From Manihot esculenta (taxonomy: Eukaryota > Streptophyta > Magnoliopsida > Malpighiales > Euphorbiaceae), in assembly GCF_001659605.2 (NCBI RefSeq), contig NC_035164.2, forward strand, positions 2,009,001 through 2,073,000: 64,000 nt of DNA, given 5' to 3'. Below are positions 41,571 to 59,141 of this stretch, piece after piece (the stretch's first letter is position 1; each line of letters begins with the position of its first letter). A program made the position numbers and the translations under genes. Under the pieces are notes generated by a model. That model saw nothing but the letters and a program-made list of their open reading frames with translations, did no database searches and was not told where the DNA came from.

Positions 41571-42481
41571 ACACTACCGATAAAAGCGGAGCTGACAATT
41601 GACAGCCACACTCCCACTGCTATGACAGCTACACTCCCAAGCAATATAAATACAAAAACTGTTACTGTCAAACCATTGGTACAACTAAAGTCTAGATTTT
41701 AATTAATAATTTGATTTTTTCTTTAATTTTAAAATATTAAAATTAAATATTTAATAATAAATAAATATATATAATATATAAAAAAATTTAATTTCTCAAT
41801 TTTGCTTCTAAAATTTGTCATTTCATTTTAAAATTTATCAATCGAATTAATATTTTATAATATCACATCATTAATAAATAATAATAATTTTTATATATTA
41901 TAATAAATAAAATATAATTATTAATTAATATTTATTTTCATAATTTTAAGGAGTTTATCTATTTTAAAATAATATCATTTCACGCCGTACCACACTATTT
42001 TAAATTCATATAAAGTGCTATATATAATATATTTTATTTTTATTTTTAAATTATATTTTTATATTTAGTAATATTATTAATTAATATATTTATAATAAAT
42101 AAAATTTATTATCTTTATTATTATAATTTATATATAATTTTTTGATTTTTTATTGAGTTTTTAATTTTATTATTATTATTAGTATGTGACTTTTTAATTT
42201 CTTATAATTTTTTTAAAATAATATATTAATCATAATAAATAAAAATTTCAATATATATATTTTACTTTTATTTTTAATAATAAAAAAATTATAAAAAAGT
42301 TATAATTAATATTATTAATTAATTAGTATTATATATTTTTATTTTTTATGTGAATAATAATAAATATATGAGAAGTTCTCGAGTGCACAATTAACCTTCA
42401 TAATTATATTATATTTATAATTTTTTATACATTTTTAATTTTATTTTTATATAAAATAATTAATATATATATTATAATTTA

Positions 42482-42580
42482 TTTTTTTTTTTTTTTTTGA
42501 AATGGGGGATGGGGATTCGAACCTGAGATCTATCAGGTTTAACCGGATGCACTTATCATCAGACTAAGCCTGGGAGTGCT
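42482..42580 (-). mobile_element. tRNA-derived SINE
   Basis: On the minus strand the order is GGCTTAGTCTGATGATAAGTGC (box A-like), TCAGGTTCGAATCCCCATCC (box B, GGTTCGAATCC) and then a long A tail. This is the layout of plant tRNA-related SINEs. At about 100 bp it is short. I do not see enough acceptor-stem pairing to call a tRNA gene. Confidence 0.6.
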
Positions 42581-43663
42581 AATTTATTATTTTTATCATG
42601 GTTATTAATATATAACTTTTTAATTTTTTATTTTTGAATGAATTGAAATTATTATAATTAACTTTATTAATGATATTATATTACTTTTATTATTATTGTT
42701 AATATGACTTTTTAATTTTTTAATTTTAATAAATCTAAATTATTATTATTTATTATATTAATGATTATGATAATTTTGATCTCTTTCATTTTCTACAAAA
42801 ATATAACCTTAATTAAGCGGAATCTTCTTGACACGACTTTATTTTTTCTATTTTCAATTAGTTAATATTTTGAAATCTTTTTTATTATTACCTTTATATC
42901 TAGCTGATAGAAAAAATTATTCAAATATTAAAATTTTTTTATTCAAATGATCCTATCCTTCCACTGTCACTAACACCATAACCGTAATTACAGCTGTCCA
43001 CCACTATTAAAATTTAATAAATTTTATATTTTTAAAAATATAATTCCTTGAATGGAATCCATTATTAAATATTAATAATATATAATAAGGATCAAAATTT
43101 TTATTTTTTATCAAATTTATTAATGCATAATTTTATATTTAATTAATATATGAAATTTTTAAAATTTTTATTCTAAAAATTGAAAATAATGCATATTAAT
43201 TGAATTTATAATTTTTTTTTATAATTATTTTTTTATTTTGAGAGAATAAATTATATATAAAATGTTTTTAATACCCTGTCATGCGGACAAACCACTAATT
43301 AATACAAAATCATGCACTATTGATTTTTCACATAAATTTGAATCACTGGATGGGAAATTAGATAGAGAATTATCCTAACAAAGCTACCCATGCCTACACC
43401 AAAGATTCCATATCTTAAATTTAAAAAAAAAGAAAAAAGAAAACGACTTGCACAAGTCAAGCACTACTATTAAGGAGAGACTGAAAATCAAGACAGAGAA
43501 ATTTTAAAAATAATAATAATAATAAATCCAGGCCAACAACTCTTTAATTGTATGCATTTCTATATTTCATCATTTTTTTTTCTAACTAAAACAAGGCAGG
43601 CCAGAATAAAAAAGGGAACCATACAACTTGGAACAAAAACAACACTAGCAGTGCAAATTCCAT

Positions 43664-46600
43664 TCATCTTGGATCGTTTGTATCCTGATTACAGCGGCAA
43701 AACTTAAGTACAGATTCATTCTTTCCAACCCGAAAATGCAGAACAATAAGCACTAGTATACGATATGCAATTGCCATCAGAAACAATACCAACAGATTTT
43801 CCCATTTCGAATTACTGTCGGAAGAGATATCGTATGCACTTCGGAGGGCCTGAATCCCAGAAATGGTCCTCACTTCCCCAACTGCGAACGAAGTCCCTAG
43901 GTACTCATTCTCCAAAAGTCCCTACATTGCAGAAATAGAAAACAATTCTAAACATTCCTTCCGAAGGTAAAACTTGCTTTAAATTTTAGCTAATTGTATC
44001 CAGAAAAGGTATTCTCAACACTGCTGCTTTCTAACAGCAGGATATTCGAATTCGAATAAGTCAGAACATGGCCAATTAAATCGTAAGTTTGCAAAAAGAA
44101 AGTAGATAAAAGATTGATTTATACGAATACTTGCCTGAATAGAGTAAGTGTGAAAAGCAATATAGGATATTGGATATGTCCACACTGGTCCTGGCAAAGT
44201 ATTTCGAATTCTTAGATATCCAGCGGAAAGCATCATTACCACCTGAGATGACACAAGTACTCGGCATGAGACTTGGAGATGCCAAGTAATCACCACTCAC
44301 GAAATCCACATATAAAATAAATCATGGGTGGTAAAAGATTGATCACAACAATCGTTTAAGCAATAGGATTCTCCATTTGTGCATGCGTACGTGTGTGCTG
44401 GAAAAATAATTAAACAAATAAATAAGTATCCTCAAAATTTTTATGTCCCAGAATGATACTCACATGCATTGATACCAGCGTCAAGACACTCCAGAAAACA
44501 TGTAGCCAAAGGGAAGTGATAAGCAGCATTAATCCTTCATTTACTAAGAGACATATGAAGAAATTCAAAACGAAGTACATTAACAAGCTGAATTCGTCTC
44601 GTAACCCTATGAGGAAATAGAAGACTAGACTTGATGAAATGGAGACGAGAAACAGAAATGGGATGCTAGAGAGAAGCTGCCCAAGTAAAAAGACTAATGC
44701 CCCGGAATGCCTATTTGATTCTTCACTGGCAAATATCTGCAAAATAGGGAAACAGGAAATAAATCATGAAACAGATAAAACTAAGGTAACAAATAGGAGG
44801 TTATAAATAGAGAAAGCATGGTTTTTCAAAATATTTCAAGATATTATCTGCCAATCCTAACAATAATTTTTTCTTTTCAATTTCCTAAAGATAGTGATAC
44901 CACAAGTAAACAAATTCAAACTGCAAATGGTACATAAAACATATTACATTTACTTGTAGTCAGCAAGAGATGTTGAAATAAACAATTGAAGCACAATTTC
45001 CCTCCATTAAGCATGATTCATTTTACAAGAAAGGAATTCAAAGATTTCATTTCCTGAAAATTTTACAAGATATAAAAAAAATGAACTCTTCCATTCCAAA
45101 CAACAAATTAATGGAAAAGAACTGAATTGAATTAAATTCTTGTGAAATCTTTGATTCCAAATAAAGGGTTAATGCGACAATTTCATAGGCCAAAATGCAA
45201 GTATTACTGACAGCCGCCAGGTTTTTTTACTAATGGAAGGAGAATATTTACAAACCTATCTGTAATTACCTACCTGTGTCCACCCAGGATTTCTAATACA
45301 AATAAGATTTACATAATCTTTTCACGTCTGCCTCATTTACAAAGTTCCTACTCCTTGTTGGGGGCCTTATTCTCTCGTAAATTTCCCTCTAACAGTAAAG
45401 ATCATCAACAGAACTCAAGATAATAATTAAGGAACAGAACTACATTGTTTTCTTGAACCATATTTGACTTATCCTTTACCTTGTACATAATATAAGTTGT
45501 CAGACTTCTTGATTAAAACAAAAAAAAGGATAAAAAATAGCAACTTAGTACCTTGATTTCCTTCAAAATTGAAGGTACTCCGGCAATACTTAGAAGCGAA
45601 GTGAATGATATAAATGTGAATATCGCTGCAACTCTTGTCTGAAATATGAAAGGAAAGAGATAAGTAACCAATTCTGAGCCTCGTCAATATTATGGACTAC
45701 TGGATGCATATTCATCAACACATTAAATAAGCAGCGATGAACCAGAAAACAGATGCATTATTTAAAGTTTTATTTTAAGAAACTCACAACAACGGAAGAC
45801 AAAGAATGCCCCAGGCCAGAAAATACTGTTCCAATACAGAGTGTGAGAAGCATATAAAGAATAAGACGAAGCCAGTAGTATTTCCAGTCCCTCGACATAA
45901 TTAACAATGATCTCCATGTCAAAACTGCAACCCTAGTAGCACAGCTAGCTTTTCCTTTGCTTTTAAGATATGGACCCTCCTGCATAAGTAATCACATACG
46001 ACAAAAGAGTTACTGAAGAATAAAAGATAAGAGTTAATAGGAGCCACGCATGCAGTAATGCTTTCTATTCAGTTTACATTCAAATTCAATGCAAACAATT
46101 AAAATCTAATGCAGGCAATACAATTGTTTACGGCAATTCTCAGGTTCAAAATTTTATTCAGAATAAAAGATAAGAGTTAATAGGAGCCACGCATGCAGTC
46201 ATGCTTTCTATTCAGTTTACATTCAAATTCAATGCAAACAATTAAAATCTAATGCAGGCAATACAATTGTTTACGGCAATTCTCAGGTTCAAAATTTTAT
46301 TCAGAATGGAAGTTATTAGTTGGGTCTTTACTGAAACCAGGAATAGACAAGAACAATAAAACATGTGCACATGCAAGACACAGAACAGGTTAGTTGTGGC
46401 TGATGACTTCAAGACAATGATAGGTTCTAAATCATAAACCGAGCCTTTTCCTATCTTTTGATTGTTACAATATAGACACATAAACCAACCAAACCCAGTT
46501 CCCGCTAGGCCTCTACCACTTAAAACCAAAACACGACCAACCAGGCATCTGGTCTAGATACCATGTACTGCTTGTGATGAAACAAACACCATAATAAAGG

Positions 46601-49600
46601 AACAGAACTGCAAAGAATGATAAATTTATTCCACCTGCAACCGATCAAAGAATGAAACAAGAACACCCAAATTAGGAACAAGACACTATAAGTGCCCCAT
46701 TTAAGTCAATAATAATGTGCACAACTAAGACTTGTCAGCACGTGTATAGGCCCAAAAATAGTCTAATACAAGTTGCAACTCTCATTCATACCTTTTCTGT
46801 GAGTTTCAATATCATTGTTTCAACTGCAGCAGCATCTGCTGATGATTTGTACGTTGCTTCTAAGGTACGAATAGCAACAGCAGTATCCATATTTACTGAT
46901 GAAAAGTCTCCATGGTCATCCTGTTACCAAGATTTCATGTATATCAAAATGGACATGTCTAAAATTGATCTAAATTAAATTAATTAATAGGATATTACAT
47001 AAAATTATCCTGTAGGTGGACAAAAAGAAATAGTGTTGGATTCATTCAACCTCCAAATTGAAAAAATAACCATAGACAATAATATCCAACAACTTCAAAC
47101 ATTTGTCTCATTTTCATTTGCACTCTTCTTCTGTTTTAAAGAATCTTAATCATGTCATTCAGGCACAAGAATCACTATATTTGCAATAGTAAACAGATAC
47201 CTGCCAATTTCTGCACATTGCTATTATCCTATCAAAATCTGTGTTTATTGCACGTAGAAAGTGATCAGAAGGACTTTGCATAATTGGGCAAGGAAATCCG
47301 GCATTTGAGAAGTGCTGCCAAAAAAGAAAGTAAATAATTATTGTTAGAAGATAGAAAGATCAGTACTCTTACCAACTAAATGAACAAAAAATGACAATTA
47401 CAGTACTTGCTTAAATTCTCAATTAATGTTTTACGCATAAAATGGTCCACTTGAACCAGCCTTCACTAATTCCAAAAGTAAACTCCTTTATCCAAAACAG
47501 AAACAAAGGATAAGATCAAAATTTCAGTATCTCACCTGCAAGCAAGCCAAAGTTTCTCCAAAAAATAATGTATTTCCATTTGATAGCAGGCAGATCCGAT
47601 CAAAGAGGCCAAACACTTCAGTACTGCTCTGGTAAATGGTAAAGATAAGAGTGAAACCAGTGCTGGCAAGTTTCTTTAGTGTAACCATCATCAGAAGAGC
47701 AGAGACACTGATCAAAGCAAAGATAAAAAAATTAGCTACAAAGTGACAAAAAAGTAAACACTACCTATTAACAAGACAAATCACTACAACCACGCATGGA
47801 TAGTGCCAGACCATTTACCATGGATCTGAAAAAAAAAGGACAATTGATACTGTTGGATCCTAAAATTTGAACAGTTCAACTTTCCTACCGTCGCAAGTAC
47901 TTCAACAAGTAGAGAAAGTGGTAGTCCATATTCATTCTCACATGCATAAATGATCAACCAAGTTTATTTGAAATGTTCCAGTACCATATAATCTACACTA
48001 TTTACTAGGTAGACAAGTTGTTGCTCCTAACTTCCTGTCCATGAACAAGTATTACATTTCACTAATGTAGATAGCAGAAACTTATATAATTTATACATGG
48101 TAGGCCATGTAAATTGAATGTATTCAATTCGAAGTAAGACACTTGAAATTAAAATGGGGAAGAAAGGAGAAAATATAATGACCTGTCAAGATGATAAAGA
48201 GGCTCATCTATAAATAAGATATGGGGCCTCATCACCAGCTCCCGGGCAATGCTAACACGCCTTCTCTCACCATTAGGAAGGCCATTCATATAACAGTGGC
48301 CTCCAATCAATTTATTTGCATAATCACTCAAGGACATTGCATGGATGGCATCCTCTACCACACTCTTTTTCTGGCAGAAGAAACCAGGAAGTTGAAGCAG
48401 TGCAGCATAGTATAGATATTCTCGAACAGTGAGGGACCCAATCAGAGTAGTTTCCCTTTCAACAAAGCCCTGCAAATTGAAAGTCCATCTTTCATTGAGA
48501 AAGACAGCAAATTTTTGTTTGTTCCCCTACTGCATAGCAAACATTTTTTTGTAGCAGAAATTAACTTCCAAGATAAAGAGTGACCAAGATTACCATGAAA
48601 TTTCTTACTATGTAGGAAAAAAACTTGTCAAGTTAATAGAGGGATGGACTAAGCTTCAAAGCTAGTTCAAGGGCGTAAAACCTACAAATTTCTCGTTCAT
48701 AATCTTCATTACTGCCAACAAACTCAATGCCTAGAACTAGGGTTGGCTACTAGTTCAGGTTCCTGGAACAAGGGACCTGGGACCAGACTGCAAGGTCCCC
48801 GCAGTTCTGGTTCCACTTCTTATCTGATTCATTTTTTGCTTTGATCTGATCCAAAGGTTGATTTATTTTTCTTTATGTGAAAAAAAAAAAAGAAAGAAAA
48901 AGAGCTTGTTTGGAACTAAACCAGACCAGCTGGTTCCAGTACTCTTCGAGAGGAGAGAGAAAATAGTCTTATTCCTGACAATTTCAGTTCCAATTATCCC
49001 GAACTGGATCACAGCAGCGCCAACCTATAACAGACAGCCAGAAATGGGATTGTCCATATTGATTTTAAACAATGTTATCAGACATAGGCCTAATCACATT
49101 TTTTATTTGAGAAATGAAAAAAATATGAGCATCCAATATAGGTCAAGAAACAAATCTCTTTTGAGCTAGACACATGGCTAAAATTATATCAAATGTAGAA
49201 TCGAGAATGCACATCAATTATCATGGAATTAGCAGTCAACATCTAAATTGGTAAGATTGCAGAATCTAGACCAATCTTCGTTTTTATTTATATTTGTTTC
49301 TCTTTCTTTCTTTCTTTTTTCCTTTCCTTTTCTTGGACAGCAACATAAATGCACTGCATTAGACTTGAAAGAGCTTATTCTTATAATAACTGGACCAGCT
49401 TTTGGCATATAAGAAATAAACTGATGTCAGCTCCTTGAGGATCTTTCTTTTAAGTGAGGATCTTTCTTTTTGTACCAAATAAATAAATAAATCATATAAA
49501 GAGAAGATCAAGTGTGTATGATTAGAGGAAATCAAGATTTAGAAAAACAAATAAATAAATTGCTCTCAAAAGACTTAGAACTTACATATGCACCATAAGG

Positions 49601-50249
49601 CAAGCGTGATTTTTTGCCATTCACAAATATTTCACCATACATTTTGGCTGAGTGATGCAACCTTCCTGAAACACAGAGACAAGCTTGTTCAATTCGAAAC
49701 ACAAAAAGATAATTAGATTTTAGAATAATTAATTCGGCCTTCAGCAGCTGTTCAAAACCAATATCAAGCTAATAAACCTGCAATAGCCCGCAACAATGTG
49801 GATTTCCCTGACTTTGCAGGACCCATGATTACTGTCATCGTCCCAGGCAGTGCATAACCACTTGAGCTCTTTACAACTTTATCAGAGTACTTCCTTTTAC
49901 CCCTGATTGTAACAGTTAAGTCTTTCCAGACAACGGAAGATCCTGCAATCTTTCTCGCAACAACTGCATTCTCTGGCAGTGGTGGTGATGGCAATGAACC
50001 GCTATTGAGCTTTGACAGAGATGGGGAAGCTGGTGTTGCAGCAACATTGATAGAGTCACCCCCTTCCTCCACCCTAACATCGATATCTGTATCCTCCCAT
50101 TCTGGTGAGTCCTCAAATGAGATTGGTTGTCTGAGTGAACCGGGCTTCCGCAAGTAAAAAAAGTTACTTGAAGGCACCCTGCTCGCAGGACTACTGGCTG
50201 AAGATGATGAAGATCTATAATTATCTGATTGAGACTGTATCTCCTCCAT
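43664..50249 (-). CDS. ABCG3: ABC transporter G family half-transporter, ABCG3-type
   Basis: I model 11 coding exons: 50249-49778, 49665-49586, 48469-48183, 47707-47536, 47314-47201, 46920-46792, 45979-45788, 45638-45552, 44736-44464, 44242-44135 and 43921-43664. They total 2,172 nt (723 aa), and all junctions keep frame. All introns are GT-AG except the one after 44135, which has a GC donor (CAG|GCAAGT). An N-terminal cytosolic ABC domain precedes a C-terminal set of membrane segments, the reverse order typical of ABCG half-transporters. The N-terminus (MEEIQSQSDNYRSSSSS, SRVPSSNFFYLRKPGSLRQP) is that of Arabidopsis ABCG3/WBC3 orthologues. The Walker A is GPAKSGKST, the signature LPNGERRRVSIA and Walker B ILFIDEP; the first two differ from the ABC consensus. 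It should work as a dimer in a membrane; the substrate is unknown. Confidence 0.93.
46018..46303. repeat. 143 bp tandem duplication in an ABCG3 intron
   Basis: Bases 46018-46160 are repeated at 46161-46303 with a single visible change (GCAGTAATGC versus GCAGTCATGC). The pair lies in the intron between the sixth and seventh coding exons. The near identity indicates a recent event. Confidence 0.92.
48470..49585 (-). other. Long second intron of ABCG3-type gene
   Basis: This is a 1.1 kb intron with GTAAGT donor and TTTGCAG acceptor on the minus strand. It holds GGTTCC/GGAACC-rich text (48730-49030) that may be an old transposon. The 103-residue plus frame at 48858-49169 is not recognised. Confidence 0.7.
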
Positions 50250-51471
50250 CTTCTACACTTTAGGACCTCAAACTGTCAAAAGCAACGTTACACATCTGAA
50301 AGAATGCTTAATGTGCTTTCCCAACTTAAAAGTCTTCAGCACTATTATTCACACATTTCCAACTAAAAGGTGACTGCCAGTTCCCCTTCATCCATGGAAA
50401 AAAACATCACCTGCATAACAAGTCAAGGATAATGAAACGAAGAAATGTAATTCCCAATGATAAATGCATGCACTTCGATTTTTGTACCACTACACGTTGT
50501 GCACAACAGACAAGAACCCATCAAAAAGAAATGCAAGATCGTTATTTAATCAATTTGCTATTTTGAAAAATCCACTGTGACAAATCAGTTAAATATAAAC
50601 CATTGCGATTCTGTAAACAAAAACAGTTAAATGACGTTCCATTTGGACTGGCAGCTCGTATTTTAAAAGAAAATAAAAGAAAAGTAAGACACAGATATAA
50701 AAATAAATACCAATTCTAAAATCTGCTAACCACAAAAATAAACAAGATAAAATGAGGGAAACCCAACTAATATAGACGGACATCATTGCGTTCAAGTTTT
50801 CTTTCCCTTCTGTTATCTCATTTTCTCAGCAACCTAACAGATAGTAAGAGCGCAACTAACTTTCCTAGACCTTAACTTCCATAGAACACGACGACAAAAG
50901 TAAAATAAACAGAAGAGCAAAAACCCATAAGGGCCAAAACCCCACCTCAACTAAACTTAGCAAAAAGCCACTAAACCCCCGCTTTCGTTACTTCACTTCG
51001 ATCCAACTAATCCAAGATCACGTAATAGAGAAAAGAAAAAAACAAGATAAACCCATTTCAGAACTCAAGTAACATTAACTCTTTAACTTGCTAAAAAACA
51101 AATACCTGGTGTGCCCAGTTGTTTAGTTGCGAAGAAAAATGAAGGAAAAGCTTCAAAAGATTAAAACTTTACAAACGGTCTCAGCTTCAACACTACTCTT
51201 CAGCTCATTTGACTGAGTTTTTTTTCCATTTGCTTTCAAAACAAACAAACACAAAGCATCCAATTTCACTTTTCCTTTCCTTTATATCAGTGACTAAATA
51301 GAATCCAATAACAGCAACCACATCAATCAAAAAGCAAACTCCAACAGTGAGATAACAAGATAAACCAATAGAAAGCTGGAAGAGGAGATTGTAGAGAGAG
51401 AGAGAGACAGAGACCTGGATCTGAGTGAAGAGATCGCGGGATGGATTAACGAGAAAAGAGTGAAATAGTGG

Positions 51472-51512
<41 letters not shown>

Positions 51513-51540
51513 CTAGTGTATTAATTATGGAAGTTCAGTG
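50250..51540 (-). promoter_or_regulatory. 5' UTR and promoter side of the ABCG3-type gene
   Basis: A 3' splice site (TTGACAG|TTTGAGG) about 30 bases upstream of the ATG, and a donor at about 51107 (CACCAG|GTATTTG), suggest an intron in the 5' UTR of the minus-strand gene. Further upstream are pyrimidine-rich text on the minus strand and a (GA)n run. This matches the long spliced leaders common for plant transporters, but the transcription start is not defined. Confidence 0.5.
51477..51512. repeat. (GA)n microsatellite
   Basis: About 18 GA dinucleotides on the plus strand, which read as (CT)n in the direction of the ABCG3-type gene. Such CT tracts are common in plant core promoters and 5' UTRs. 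Confidence 0.93.
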
Positions 51541-53878
51541 GAGAGTGGATACTGCCTGACCCGCTTTTCCGGGTTTTGTATGCGTTGTTGGATTTGCTTG
51601 GCATCTTTCGCTTTATCATTTTTTTTCCTTCTCTTTTGTCTTTTTCATTTTTTTTTCTCTCTTAAATGTTTTCTGTTTTCTAATATTTAATAATTATTTA
51701 ATATTACTATTAAAATTATTACCATATTCAATAGCGAGTAATATTTAATTTAAATTAAAATAACGATTAAATTGAATAAATTTATTTTTTAATTTAATTT
51801 TATTTTTAAAAATTTAATTATTTAGATGTGATTTAATTTTAATAAAAAAATTAATAAAATTAAATTAAATCGATTTATTAATACTATTATATTATTTTAA
51901 ATAAAATCATTTTCTACACTTTAATATTTTTATTAAAATTTTTATATATAAATTTATTAATAAAATTTATTTTTTAAATTAAAATTAAATAATAAAAATA
52001 AATTATTTTATTAGATTATATTTTTCATAAAAAATATTTTTTAAATAAAAATTAATTTCTGTAAATAAACACAAATTTATTTTTTACTTAAAAGATTATT
52101 TACGTTAAAAAAATTACGACCAATAAGATTTAAGAACCATTCTCTCAATCAGTGTGGAGGCAATTTTTTCCCTCGTATTTTAAAAAATTTAAAACGGAAA
52201 AACAGAAAATGCAGAGAGTTTTCAATAATTTTTGAAATGAGTAGCACTTTATGGCGGGTTAATAGAAATGATTGCGTTTGACCCGACCCAAATGGCGTGT
52301 GGGTCACATCTGAAAATTTATATCTTTCAATCTGCTAAATTATTACTCGCCAGACGATTCTGCTCAATAACAGGACATAAAGCCAAGATGTTCATACTTT
52401 AAATGCCCTACCACTCATTACGCAATTAATATATATTTTCTTTTAAAATAAATAAAAATAATTATAAATCAATGTGATGAACTGCTGCCTCTAGTCTGGA
52501 TGGCAAGGAAAGCATCTGTAGATTCTGAGGTTTCAAGATCAAATCCCCTCCCCTACTTTATTCCCTTTTCTTTAATAAAAATAATCACATATATATATTT
52601 AGTTTTTTTTTTAATACTGCCAATAATTTTTTGTCAAACTTAAAATTTGTTAAAGATTTAATTGATCGACTAATAATGCTCAATTCGATAATCAAAATTA
52701 CTATTTTTATTTAAATATTTGAACCGGTGGCAATGTGCAATCTCTTCGTAGATTTTAGCGACCGATATAATATTAACATTAAAATTATACATTTATTATT
52801 TAATTTAATTTTAAATTTTTGTTAAAAATCTAAATGAGTTAAATGATATAATTGTTAAAAACAAATTTATAATCAACCTTATGTTAGGTCTATAGTTCAT
52901 TCATTTTAATATTTTATTTAAATTTTAAAAGTTAATATTGTTGATTATTTTTTTATGATATTAAGAAATTATCGCTATTATTAACGATCGAATAATATAA
53001 ATATTATTTTAATATAAATTAAATTATAGATTTTAAAATAAAAAATAAAAATATAAAATATTTTTTATATATTTTTTTAATAATATTGAAATAATAATGA
53101 TTATGTTTCATAATAGCCAAAGTTTAGCTACCACATGTACTTCATTATTGTGGAAATATATATATATTAAAAAAATAAAAATAAAATAAAATCCTAGTCT
53201 TGGTTATTGGAAACTTCATGGATAATGATTTGCCTTGCTATTCAAGGCAAAATAATAGCTTGCCATAAGCGTCCTTTTCTTTTTGGTAATCACCATAATT
53301 TATATTGACTATTTGCATATCCATTTACGAAACTACCCCTTTATTATTTAATTAGAAAAAACATTCCATTAATAGAAACTATGAAATTACAACTATGGCG
53401 GTACAGTGACAATCATTCCAAGCCCAACAATATAAGCCCAAGGCTTTATTTTCATTTTAAATTGAAGGAAAAAAAATAAAAAGAGAAGAAATTTTATTTT
53501 GAAAATTGTGAAATTATTTTTAAAAAATAAAATAAAATAATTTTCCTTTCTATTATTTATTCAAAGCTAAATAGAAAAAATAAATATTTTTTATTTTAGT
53601 TAATGTCCTAAGCTTCCTCTAAAACTATCCAAACAAATCATTAAAGAAATAAATATATGGATAATAGATTTTAAAATTCCTAATTACATAAAATTTCTTC
53701 CACTTTTTCTTGTCCCGATAGGTTTTCCCTCTTATGACGAATGAGGAATAAGACAATCCTATTACGGTCACGGATCTTAATCCCAACAGGAGTTTGAAAT
53801 TGCCAATCCGTAAATCCAATCATAACTTTCTATTTTCTACAAACAAGATAGGCTCTCCATCCAACCTCTCTCTCTCTC
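51541..53878. other. Divergent intergenic region between ABCG3-type gene and CDC48
   Basis: AT-rich, with no gene supported. A degenerate tRNA-like fragment lies at 52490-52570. From about 53200 the sequence becomes less AT-rich and leads into the CDC48 promoter. Any shared control of the two genes is inference from their head-to-head arrangement; they are 3.7 kb apart by start codons. Confidence 0.5.
52490..52570 (+). mobile_element. Degenerate tRNA-derived SINE fragment
   Basis: TAGTCTGGATGGCAAGG resembles a Pol III box A region and GGTTTCAAGATCAAATCCCCTC a damaged box B. A T/A-rich tail follows. Both boxes have mismatches, so this is a weak call. Confidence 0.35.
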
Positions 53879-53888
53879 TATATATATG
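53879..53888 (+). promoter_or_regulatory. TATA box of CDC48
   Basis: TATATATATG follows a CT-rich run (CTCTCTCTCTC) and lies 85-94 bp upstream of the CDC48 ATG (53973). This would place transcription start near 53910 and give a short 5' UTR. Confidence 0.6.
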
Positions 53889-53972
53889 TACACACAAACT
53901 AGCACGGACTTTCTTTTTCTTTTTTCTTCGCCAAAAAAAGCTCTACTTCTACACGATATTCCAACGAGTACG

Positions 53973-59141
<5,169 letters not shown>

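Larger units (their letters stand above)
40470..43663. other. AT-rich intergenic DNA with repeats
   Basis: No gene is supported. It contains a copy of the dispersed repeat also found at 21995-23530 (about 41050-41130 and 41585-41790), the AT-rich repeat at 41130-41570 and a SINE at 42482-42580. The block at 43365-43505 matches 22335-22460 and 39241-39270. Confidence 0.5.

Noticed and set aside
42482..42580. tRNA gene
   Set aside because: Box B is good, but the acceptor and anticodon stems do not pair and an A tail follows, so a SINE is the better call.
48720..49040. Possible transposon in ABCG3 intron 2 (GGTTCC/GGAACC-rich)
   Set aside because: No terminal repeats or target duplication could be defined, and the text may be simple low-complexity sequence.
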